From positions 66,657,670 to 66,721,669 of the forward strand of contig NC_092862.1 in NCBI RefSeq assembly GCF_032062135.1: a stretch of 64,000 nt of DNA, read 5' to 3'. The notes under the pieces are model-generated. The model saw only the letters and a list, made by a program, of their open reading frames with translations. It was not told the DNA's origin and did no database searches. This stretch comes from Pyxicephalus adspersus. Lineage: Eukaryota; Chordata; Amphibia; Anura; Pyxicephalidae. Shown piece after piece: positions 39,306 to 49,082 of the stretch (its first letter is position 1; every line of letters begins with the position of its first letter). The position numbers were made by a program, and so were the translations under genes.

Positions 39306-40660
39306 CTTTTGTCACTTGCATGGAACCGATGGACTGGTGTAAGGCCAATGTGGTTCCTATCTTCACAAAGGGAGCAAAATCATTACCAGGTAACTGACCG
39401 GGTAGTTTAATGTCCATAGTTAGAAAGGTCCTAGATAGTTTGATAAAGAACCACATAGGGGAGTTTCTGCTAGAAAATAATAGTCAGCATGGCTTCAAAA
39501 AAGACCAAAGTTGTCAAACAAATTTACTCCCTTTTTTGAGGAAGTAAGTAAACAGGTAGACAGTGGAATAGCATATAGTGTACTTGGACTTTGCTAAAGC
39601 CTTTGACACTGTAACCCCACAGACGGTAAATATGCAAGTTAGGGTCAATAGGTTTAGAAAAGTCAATCTGTAAATGGATAGAGAACTGACTTAAAGACCG
39701 CATCCAGAGAGTAGTAATTAATGATTCATACTCTGAATGGTCTAAGGGTATTAGTGGTGTACCCCAGAGTTCAATGTTGGGACCTTTACTGTTTAACATC
39801 TTTATAAATGATATAGAGTTTGGGAATAAAAGTACCATTTCTGTGTTTGCAGATGACACCACACTATATAATGGAGGTAAGTCCATACATGATGTCTATA
39901 ATCTACAAGCAGACCTGGATGTACTGTTTGATTGGGCAGCCAAGTGACATTTAATATAGATAAAGATATAGATATAGATAAAGTTATGCACTTGGGGGCT
40001 AACAACATGCATGCTTCATACTGTCTAGGGGGAATACATTTGGCGGAGTCAGAAATGGAAAAGGATCTGGGGGTTCTGGTAGATCATAGACTGCAATGCC
40101 AAGCTGGAATATCTAAAGCTAGTAAAGTTCTTTCTTGTAATAAAAGAGGAATAGACTGCAGAGATAAAGACATATTCCTGCCCCTGTACAAAGCATTGGT
40201 CAGACCACATCTGGAATATGCAGTCCAGTTTTGGGCACCAGTTCACAAAAAGGAGATTGTGGAATTGGAGAGAGTGCAGAGAAGGGCAACTAAACTAATA
40301 AAAGGAATAGAGGAGCTCAGCTATGAGGGGAGATTAGCTGAACTGAATCTATTCTCCCTTAAGAAGAGACGTTTAAGGGGGAATATGATCACCCTGTATA
40401 AATATATAAATGGTCCATATAGAGAACTTTCTTGACAATTATTCACTTTGAGATCATTACATAGAACAAGAGGGTACTTTTTGCATCTGGAGGAAAAGAA
40501 GTTTAAGCTCCAGATAAGGAAGGGATTCACTGTAAGGTCTGAGAAAATGTGGAATCGGCTCCCTCGGGAAGTAGTTTTATCAACTACTATAAATTGCTTT
40601 AAGAAAAAACTGGATGGTTTTTCTAGAAGCACAGAATATAACTGGATATTAAGGATTTAA
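39306..40660 (+). pseudogene. CR1 ORF2, reverse transcriptase and C-terminal domain (decayed)
   Basis: KANVVPIFTKGAKS, QHGFKKDQSCQTNL, a frame-shifted YLDFAKAFDTV near 39585, VPQSSMLGPLLF-like text near 39760 and the catalytic FADDTTLYNGG near 39848 identify the reverse transcriptase. The C-terminus continues SEMEKDLGVLVDHRLQC, PLYKALVRPHLEYAVQFW, LERVQRRATKLIKG and RTRGYFLHL to about 40660. Several stops and shifts make it non-functional. Confidence 0.85.
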
Positions 40661-40890
40661 AGTAAAGATAACAGAGACTGTTGATCCAGGGAACATCCGA
40701 TTGCCTCATGAAATCAGGAAGGAATTTTTCTCCCCTGTTGAAGCTAATTGTACCAGGGATTTTTTTGCCTTCTTCTTGACCAACTATACTAACTCTTGTA
40801 GGGCTTTATTTCTGGGATATGTTTATTTCCCTAGTGGTTGAACATGATGGACTTATGTCTTTTTTCAACCTAACCTACTATGTAACTATG

Positions 40891-42351
40891 TGACCAAAAA
40901 TGGCATTTCATGCATCTTTTTTCACTATCTGAGCAGTCATTACATTCCCATTCCCCTTGGGGGGTAATGTGATGACAGCAGTGTACGCACATACGAAATA
41001 CATGGGGTTAGGATAGAAGACCTAGGAATTAGTTTAGTAAAGATCAATAATTATGGCAGCTACAGGCCTGAGAATATCCTTTAGGGATGCCATGTAAGTG
41101 AATGAAAGGGGGACAGAAAAATTTAAGAAGGGCCAGAAAGGACAGACAGAAACAGATGGGCACTGAATATTGGTAACAAGGCATTAGCACATACAGATAA
41201 ACAGACAGACACAGGGCCCAGTGCAGACAAGAGTGGGTTACGCTTAAATAAGTACAGAAATACACAAGAGCAATACAATAAGGGCAGCAGGGGTATTTGA
41301 AAACAGAATGATAGGTAAATGGGGCAGACACTAAATGATACATTAAGAACATTAAGGGCATACAGACACAGGATGAGCATGATGCAATTTTCCCTGATAG
41401 ACTTCTTGTTAAATCTTTCAGAATCCAAATGGGAAAAACCTGTTTGGAGCCGGTCTACTCACCCAGTTTCTGTAGATCTGGTGGAAACTGGATCTTTCTT
41501 GCTTGTCCAGCTCCTAGACTGATTTGCAACTTTCAATTGCAAGTTCATTTGGCATATTCATTGTTTGAAAATAAAGCTCAGGTCCTGGATATTCATTTGC
41601 TCAAAAAAGCCTTTCTCAACTGTTTTATTTTTGAGGAACACCATTTATGTTCAGGTCTTGTAGAACCCCTGCTAAAATCTATTTATTGGAGGTCAGTGGG
41701 AAAAAGCCTTTTATATTGGTAGACAGTGGAAAGAATTCCCACCTACAGTTGTGACTAGAATGCCACCCGTATAGACAACTTAACAGATTATTCCTGTATG
41801 TAGTTGCTCCTTCTGCATGGTTTTGACCCCAGAATTATGTTGGCTTCATTAAAAAAGGGCTCTCAGTCACTGTTCTGGGATTCCACAGAACCCTGGCTGA
41901 GAATAGATGACTTAGTATAAATATTAATCTAATACATAGCGAACACAGTTTACCTGTTACTACTCGGCATTCAATACATAAGGGCTGTATTTTAATGAAA
42001 CATATGGTTTATGTTCTGACACAAGATATGAACTGGGAAAGACAGATTTGCAAATTTCTGAGTTTAAATGCAATGTTTTCCCAAATTATTTCATTTCATA
42101 TGCTTACTCTTTATGTTATTGAATTAAATTTACATTTTGTTAGATCTCACAATTATTGATGTGATATTGGGGATAACATTAATTCCTGATCTCCCCTTTA
42201 AATATAAATTTTATTTTGGGGGGTGTGGCCAGAAGCCGGCTGAGATGGAGGTCTTCTGCTAGGGCTGCAGAAAGAGAGCATCCTTCAGGGACTCTACCAA
42301 ATATAAATTGTTTTCTTTTAAAATGTCTTTGTTTGAAAATTGTCTCTCAAC
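40891..42351. other. Intergenic, unclassified repeats
   Basis: 41590-41700 (CTCAACTGTTTTATTTTTGA, GTAGAACCCCTGCTAAAATC) resembles a decayed interspersed repeat. 42210-42300 (GGGGTGTGGCCAGAAGCCGG and CTGAGATGGAGG) resembles the 5' end of an L1/Tx1-type LINE. No coding domain is supported. Confidence 0.35.
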
Positions 42352-43288
42352 AGACCAGGGTCATAATTTCTTGATCTGACAACCAGCATCCTTCCAGGCC
42401 CTCTAGTTTACAACACCCCTTGTAAAAGTTGGAGTCTTGTGTGTGTAGGTATCATAAAACTCGGATAAGGCTAGGACAGTGGCCCCTGATTGAACTTTGA
42501 GCTGTATTCTGAAACCAATTTATTAATAGCCTTTATATTGCCAATATACCATTCGGAATAAAGTAGTAGTTGGTTGATTTGTAGCCGGATCATTACGGTG
42601 ACTATTTTGAGACCAAAAACTCTCCTAAGCCTCAGGGAAGCCATATTTAGCCTGTTCTGGTAAACCATAAGCCCCAGACATGCAAAGTTTGGTCTCCTGT
42701 ATTTTGTGGTGATTTATAATGTGGGGGTTGGCAGTTCATAAAAACTGTACTTATGAAATTATTAATGATGGCTAGAACAAGGGCATTTTGGAAGTGGACA
42801 CAGCCCCTGAGACAGCCCCTACCCTGCTTTCATGGATTGTTGTATTAGTCCCACCTCTGTTGTTGGCATAGAAAAATTCATGTAGGCCTAGCAGGGGGAG
42901 CTCTCACTGATACCTCTCTCTGACTAATAAAGTATTATTTCAGTTTTCCCTTTTATTTTATGCTATTGCTATTTTTCTGTTATTGTTAGATTAGCCTTTT
43001 TTTTCTGTATTTGTTTATGCACTGTTTTTGTATGTTTTTACTTATTAAACACTATAAAACATGTGGGCTGAATCTCTGGATGCTTTAAGTGGAAACATTG
43101 TAACTTGCTAACCCGAAAACGGTACTATAAACATTGTGATTGCTGAGACTTCCCTGTCTGAGTAGCAGCGGGTGATGCAGACAGTATTAAAGAAGCTTTG
43201 GTTGTCCATGGTAACGGTGCGTGCTTCCATCTAAGTATGTGGTGCCAGTTTACCTGTGATGAGGCAAGGGTTAACAGAGTGATTAACC
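42352..43288 (+). mobile_element. LTR-like repeat, copy 2, opposite orientation to copy 1
   Basis: Blocks such as TCTTGATCTGACAACCAGCA, AAGTAGTAGTTG and ACTATAAACATTGTGATTGC match the inverse of 10559-11415 in order. A segment at about 42730-43010 has no counterpart in copy 1 and looks like a secondary insertion. Terminal TGTGAC/GTCACA sequences are not preserved, so this copy is truncated at both ends. Confidence 0.5.
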
Positions 43289-43678
43289 TTGATTTCTTCA
43301 TTCATGAAAATATAACTTTTGCAGCCCAAACAATTTCACAAAAATTGCTTGATAATCTTTTGTCTGCATACAACATAGGCAAAGTTTCCTTTTTTACCAT
43401 AATCATATCCCCATATTCTTCACTGAAAGTGGTAGAAACAGTAGGAACCAGATTTCTTTCTAATTACCAAATTTATAAGGTCCCCTCATACGTGACAATC
43501 TAAAGTTTGGTTCCACTTTCTTATGAGCCCTTTTTAAAAAATCCACGGTGGACAGTATCTTTTCTCCAATCCTTCCCAAAAGGGATCACTTTAATACATT
43601 GCCTGGGGTGACAACTCTCAGTTGAGTATTTGCAGAGGCTGTGTTTCTAAAGATTTTTTTGTTTAAACACATCATTAC

Positions 43679-46600
43679 TAGTGTTGGTCGAATATCCTAC
43701 TATTCAATTTGACAGCTATTCGATCGAATAGGCCGATATTGTTCGGGTGATCGAACTTCGAATTTGTACAACGTTAAAGTCAATAGGAGGAAAATTCGGG
43801 TTTTTTTCGGGACTGTGTAGAGCTTCTACAGCCTACAAATACATTTAAAGACAGCTCCACCATCATCTGTTTTAGCAGGCTATGATGGGGATGGTGTCAC
43901 TGACACAGGACTGATTCCTGCTGATCATCTTGGTCGCCTCTTCTAAAGGTGCCAATACAGTGCAAGTCCTCAATTTGCAGCCACTTTTCAGGGTTAAAGT
44001 AAGGTAATGTAGGTAAGCGTCTCAATCGAGCAGACTCTGCCACGTAATCCACCACCCCTTTCTGTTGTTCAGCGAGCCGCTGCAGCATGTAAAAGGTGGA
44101 ATTCCAACGATTGGCCACATCACAAATTACCCAGTGCACCAGCAGATTGAAGTTTTGCTGTAAATCCACCAATCTGGCACTGGCTGTGTAGGACAGGCAG
44201 AAATGCGCTGACAACTTTCTGGTCTTCAGCAACAGCGGTTGGAGGCCTGGGTACTTTGCAAGGAAACGTTGTACATGAGGTTCATGACGTGGGCCAGGCA
44301 AGGTAGGCAGATTGGCCCCATTGTCACACATGACCTTGCCTGGCTGGAGTCCATGCGGAGTTAGCCATATGTTCTCCTGCTCCCGCAGGGCACTTAGAAT
44401 GGTTGCGCCCGTGTGGCTGAGGGAGCCGAGGCATCACTTATGCGCCGAAATAACAAACTGCAGGATGTTGCTCGTGAGGAATAGATCTTGGTGGATAAGA
44501 AGTGCTGGATCTCCATGGCAAAGTGTCCCTGGAGGAAGAGGTTGAGGCAGACAAGTCAAAGGAGAAGGTGGCAGTGGAGGTTGAGGAGGCGATTGAATGG
44601 TGATGTGCTCTGGGCGGAGCTAGGTATGCAAGTCTTCCTGCAGCTGCATCTTCCCCTGCTGCCACCAAAGTTACGCAGTGAGCTGTGTAGGAAATATATC
44701 TTCCCAGTCCGTGCTTGCTCGACCAACTGTCGGTTGTCAGGTGCACCTTGCCAGAAACTGCTGAGTGCTGCAGGGCCATGGACACATTGATCTACCCGTG
44801 TTCCTGCAAAGCAGGAACTAATTTTGTGCAAAATACTGCCGTTTGGGCATTACGTACTGTGGGTTCGTGCAGAGGAATGCGAAACCCAACGCATTGGAGT
44901 CCACCAGCTGATAAGGGAGGAGCTCAAACGCAATCAGCTGTGCAATTGCCACATTAACTTTGTTTTGGGGTCATTTAGGCCATATTTCCTCTTGCGCTGC
45001 AGCATCTGGGGGATGGAAGGTTGGATGCTTCTAATGCTAGCAGCAGAAATATTGGACGATGGGGTAGAAGGTGTGGGGGATGGCAATGATGCCTGGTCTT
45101 GACTGCTAGCAATGTGACAAACACCAGCCGCTCTGTGTTGGAGCTCCTCATCACCGCTGGCAGAGCCTGTAAACTGTAAAGCTCGACTACATCCCCCACT
45201 CAAATCGCTGGCAGCAGCACGGGGACTTTTGGCGGAAGAAGGAAGAAAGGCAGCGGAAGAAGGTCTAGCAGCTTGAGCTTGCTTCTGGGGCAGAGGTCGA
45301 CACACAGAGCTCTGTGCTTTGCCCAGGTATTCCCACCGGGTTACCAGGTGGTGGCTTTTTGAATGTGTGCTCATGCAAGTTGTTCCAAGTTTGTTTGGGT
45401 TTTTGCCTCGTTTCAGCTGCTGAGCACACAGTTTGCAGATGGCCATAGTGTTGTCATCACTATGGACACTCCTCCTCCTCCTCCTGCTCCTCTTCCTGCC
45501 TATGATGATCTCCCATGTCAGATCAAGGACATCATCATCATCATCATTAGAAGAGACAGTTTCCCTATATGTGCCAACAGGAAGCAGCGGCCTTTTGGAG
45601 CCAGTTTGAAGTGGCTTGTCTGGCTCAGAGTGTTGGGGTGGAAGGTAAGAGGAGGGAAAGCCTGTGAACGGACTCTCTTTGTCAGATGACTCAAACAACT
45701 GTGTGCCCAAGGAATGGGACCTGCCCTGCCTCTCCATCCCCTTGGTGGGACTCCTCTACGTACTCATGAACATTCTGCTCTGCACAAGACTTTCCAGCTG
45801 AGGAGGAAGAAGTAAGAGGAAGATGTGTATCAGGGACTATAGTTAGGGACCCCTGTGAGGCCTGTCTCTGGGACTGGGAGGAAGAGGGTGTGCAATCACT
45901 TGACCCAGGCTGAGTCATGTACTCTACTACCTGTTGTTCAAGGCGCGGTAATAATGGGTGCACACCAGCACCAGCAGACATGGTTAAAATGTTTTTTGTG
46001 GCTTCACACCCTGCAAAATACTTTTGAGCTAATATGCTTCACAAAGTGTAAATTATTACAGTAAGCAGATTTTTTGTGTGTTGTATACGACACTTTCCTT
46101 CAGCAGTGACGCTTGTAATATGCAGCACAGTATACAAATGTGACGTCAGTCACTGCGTCTGTCTGACTGTTTCTCGGTACAAGTGTGATGGTGTGCACGC
46201 CGACTGGGTACCCTGACACACTGACTGACTACAGGACAGGAGCAATACAGTACAATATACAACTATCTATCTGACTAACAGTGAAACACTCTACCTATCT
46301 GAGCAGAGTAGATTACAGTACTGAAGCAATACAGTACAATACAACTATCTATCTGAATAATAGTGAAACAGTCTAACTATCTAACTAACTGCAGCAATTT
46401 AATTTTACTTTAACACTGCCAGCAGCACAGAGAGGTTGCATCTGCTAGCAGATCTCCATCACTAGTGGTAAATGCAGGCAAGCCCTGGCTGCCTGTGTGG
46501 CATGCAATGAAAGACAGCCAATCGGCTGCCTACCTCTACAAAGATGGGGGAATGGATCCCTGCTCTTATTGGAGGGCCCTAGGCATTGTGAGGGAGGTCC

Positions 46601-46721
46601 CTAGGCACTGTGGGAGGGACGAATTCACGAACCACATGTTTTTCAGGTCGGGTCTCCCCGAATTCGAACGGCCATATTCGGGTCTAATATAAAGACGTCC
46701 CGAATTTGAACACCAACACTA
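43679..46721 (-). mobile_element. hAT transposon with 8-bp target duplication
   Basis: The element begins TAGTGTTGGT and ends ACCAACACTA and is flanked by ATCATTAC at 43671-43678 and 46722-46729, an 8-bp duplication typical of hAT transposition. Inside, on the minus strand, are pieces of a BED-finger hAT transposase. A region of paired direct repeats (AGCAATACAGTACAAT, twice about 94 bases apart near 46230-46340) precedes the right end. Total length is 3.04 kb. Confidence 0.9.
43897..45963 (-). pseudogene. hAT transposase with BED zinc finger (decayed)
   Basis: Reading from 45963 down, the open frame 45737-44934 has a Ser-rich N-terminus, an Asp run (SSNDDDDDVLDL), a basic patch (RKRSRRRRR) and a BED finger, CKLCAQQLKRGKNPNK then HSKSHH. 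After frameshifts near 44930 and 44430 the frame 44331-43897 gives CDNGANLPT, KLSAHFCLSYTASARL and DVANRWNSTFYMLQRL, the conserved DVxxRWNST block of hAT transposases. The C-terminal dimerisation domain is absent, as the element is cut short after PYFNPEKW. Stops and shifts show it is dead. Confidence 0.82.
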
Positions 46722-46849
46722 ATCATTACCACTATCTAATGATATTTTCCATTACATAAGTTTTTTAGGATTTTTATGTCAGTACTTGATGTTCTTATGT
46801 ATTAACGCTTATTAACATTAGTTTAGTCACTAGTATGGATGACAATATA

Positions 46850-47200
46850 AGTGATTCATGTGTTTGTTTATGTTTCACAATACCTTATACCTTATGGAAT
46901 CTTGTATCTACATATCTATATTTAAATGTACATACTCTTCTGTGATTTGTATTTTTCAATATATGTTACATGAATTTATATGCAGACCATGCAGTCCTCA
47001 CAACACTATACCCCTGAAGAAGCCAACCCTGGCGAAATTGCGAAAACATATTATCTTGTACAGAGAACCTTCGTCTAGTATTAATATGCCAGTCCTGTGA
47101 AATTGTAACAGGACTGGAGATATGTGATTAGATGTGATGACATTAGATGTGATTATTATAATTATGTATGGATCAACAGTATATCAAAACACACGAGTAT
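46850..47200 (+). mobile_element. Penelope-type 3' fragment with hammerhead-like motif, copy 2
   Basis: TGCAGACCATGCAGTCCTCA, CCCCTGAAGAAGCC and TGTATGGATCAACAGTATA correspond in order to TGTAGACCATACAGCCCTCC, AGAAGCC and TGTATGGATCAATAATGTA at 54985-55220. Within it, CTGAAGA (47014-47020), a GCCA/TGGC stem (47022-47025 with 47030-47033) and GAAA (47034-47037) reproduce the hammerhead core order. Downstream helices are not convincing, so activity is doubtful. Confidence 0.5.
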
Positions 47201-47726
47201 GAAATGAAATGTAAAAAAAGTGCTGCTATCATCATGCATTTTTTACATTTTTACAAGGACACGTTACCCGACCTCACACCTGGGAAGTGCATGATCAGGT
47301 GGCATGAGCTGAAACCAGAACAAGAAAATGGCCTGTCCATGTGAGAAAGAAGAAGCAGGACCAACTGGACTTGGCTTGAAGAGGGATTGAAGGCTTTTGA
47401 AAAAAATAAAGATGTTTTTTCTTAATGAAAGTTCTTCTTTAAAGGCAAGTGACCCTTTATAAACAACTCCAAAGTACCATATACTTTAACCTGTGAAAGA
47501 GAAAAACTAAAAAAAGAAAACCACACTCATAACTTTTTTCATGTTTTAAAAATAAACATAGATGTATTTATTCACATTCACTTTATAGGCATTACTATTG
47601 ATTACTTTGTTGAATGTTAGCAGTGACAGACACACTGTGTTCCCTAGGCTTTTACTTGAGTGGGTACCTCTTTTTATAATCAAATCAGTTTATATTTGAG
47701 ATTATATATATTCACTAAAGTGTTTA
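47201..47726. other. Intergenic AT-rich stretch
   Basis: No gene or clear element is seen. A moderately GC-rich portion near 47265-47400 may be part of a dispersed repeat. Confidence 0.35.
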
Positions 47727-48433
47727 TACTGTATTTTTCGGACCATAGGATGCACTTTTTCCCCCAAAACTGGTGGAGGGGGAAATGGGGGTGTCTTTTA
47801 TGGCCTGAATACCCTCCCGCGCTTCCAAGGGGGGCCCCTGCAGGCGGCTGCAGTTCCATCTAACCTGGCATCCCCCTGCAGCATGGCCCCCTTTGTTCCA
47901 CAGCCTCCCCTGCCCAGATTACAAAAAACATAAAGCCGTCCACACCTACCTTAACCTATCGATCTCAGAGCCCCGTGTTCCCCCTCCCTGTGTTTATCAC
48001 CAGCTCTTGTCTATAGAGATGCTGGGGATGTGTTTCTGTGTGAGAAGGCTCCCTGTAACAGTGGGAAGTGGGGAGGGAGGCAGAGAGAGCAGGAGGTGGG
48101 CAGTGTGAGGTGAGCAGTGTTGGATTTCTTGTGCAGCACGTCATTCTCCTATGACAGGTGAGCTGTAGCTTTCCTGTCATGTTCTGCCATGCATTCTCTC
48201 TGTGCAATGTTCTGCCATGCATTCTATCTGTGCAACGTTCTGCCATTCAATTTCTCTGTGCAATGTTCTGCCATGCAATTTCTTTGTGCAATGTTCTGCC
48301 GTGCAATGTCTCTGTGCAATGTTCTGCCATGCAATTTCTCTTTGCAATGTTCTGCCATGCAGTCTCTCTTTGCAATGTTCTGCCATGCAATTACTCTTAT
48401 GGTCAGGTGCGTTTTATGGTCCAAAAATATGGT
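47727..48433. mobile_element. Non-autonomous DNA transposon with TIRs and internal tandem repeat
   Basis: The left end is ACTGTATTTTTCGGACCATA continuing GGATGCAC. The right end read inverted is ACCATATTTTTGGACCATAA continuing AACGCAC, giving inverted repeats of about 27 bases. The interior is GC-rich at 47770-48130 and then a 28-bp tandem array. No transposase is encoded. The superfamily is not assigned. Confidence 0.65.
48181..48400. repeat. Eight-copy tandem repeat, 28-bp unit
   Basis: GTTCTGCC recurs at exact 28-base steps from 48181 to 48377, with the consensus unit GTTCTGCCATGCAATTTCTC plus TGTGCAAT. The units differ by a few substitutions. Because 28 is not a multiple of three and the unit lacks stops in most phases, every frame on both strands stays open, giving spurious repeat-containing frames. 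Confidence 0.92.
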
Positions 48434-48497
48434 CCTTTATAAATATATACAGACTAAAAAATGTGTATTTACAAGGCAACCACAAGAGCATGGATAA

Positions 48498-48503
48498 TTT
48501 ATT
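48498..48503 (-). terminator. Candidate polyadenylation signal of serpin B
   Basis: AATAAA on the minus strand lies about 180 bases past the serpin B stop codon. It is the nearest such hexamer and gives a short 3' UTR just before the DNA transposon at 47727-48433. Confidence 0.5.
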
Positions 48504-48680
48504 AAAAAACACAATTCTCCTGCCATTTTAGATACTAAAATGTAACAAAAGTACAATGTCAAACATATATTATGTTTTTGAAGTAAACTAATATAAAAGA
48601 ATAATAATTTTTTACATTACAAATGGATGTTAAAGTGAGTTCAGAGAGTTTTAGAAGTGGTGATCTTCATATAAATTTTC

Positions 48681-49082
48681 TTAGGGTTTGTTTACCACTC
48701 CATAAAGCACTATACAGTTTGATTGGTTGTGTTTGATAACAACGTAAAATGGGCGATCTGCCTTAATTTCATCATTTGGAATACTACGAAACGACATTAC
48801 AGAGGCAGTAGAACTTGCAGCTTCAGTCCCTTTTTCATTCACTTCAAGGGAAGTTTGGTGGTATACTTCAGACATGAACATATTGCCCTGGTCAGTCATT
48901 CCAGAGAAGTTTGCCTTGACCTGGCTAAATGGATCTGTAACTCCCATGGATGTCAATGTTTGCTTTAGTGACAAGGTTTTTACCACTTTAAATTTTGGCA
49001 GCTGTAGTGCTATATTAGTCAGCTTCATACCTGCAGAACTGATCCAAGTATTCAGTTTTTCATATGACATCATCTTATTTAC
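48681..49082 (-). CDS. Serpin B last coding exon (reactive-centre loop)
   Basis: The acceptor is TTTTTTCCAAAAACAG and TAA lies at 48683-48681. It encodes residues 242-374: MSYEKLNTW, LQLPKFKVVK, PFSQVKANFSGM, MSEVYHQTSLEVNE, the loop, and ADRPFYVVIKH to the end. P1 Arg and P1' Ser are both encoded here, as in all clade B genes. Confidence 0.95.
   Translation of the reverse strand, partial: VNKMMSYEKLNTWISSAGMKLTNIALQLPKFKVVKTLSLKQTLTSMGVTDPFSQVKANFSGMTDQGNMFMSEVYHQTSLEVNEKGTEAASSTASVMSFRSIPNDEIKADRPFYVVIKHNQSNCIVLYGVVNKP

Larger units (their letters stand above)
36284..40890 (+). mobile_element. CR1-type LINE, decayed, with an insertion at about 38565-39305
   Basis: The LINE carries ORF1 with a Cys-rich motif and an SGNH-type esterase, then an ORF2 with an endonuclease and a reverse transcriptase. 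The 3' end reads GGTTGAACATGATGGACTTA followed by TTTTTTCAACCTAACC and a short ATG-rich tail at 40,890. Multiple frameshifts and stops are present. An unrelated 740-bp segment interrupts it. It is longer than most 5'-truncated LINE copies and appears close to full length. Confidence 0.85.

Noticed and set aside
44312..45689. Plus-strand open frames opposite the hAT transposase
   Set aside because: Shadows of the transposase on the other strand; no domain of their own.
48158..48531. Several overlapping Cys-rich open frames in three plus-strand frames
   Set aside because: They are artefacts of the 28-bp tandem array, which stays open in several frames.
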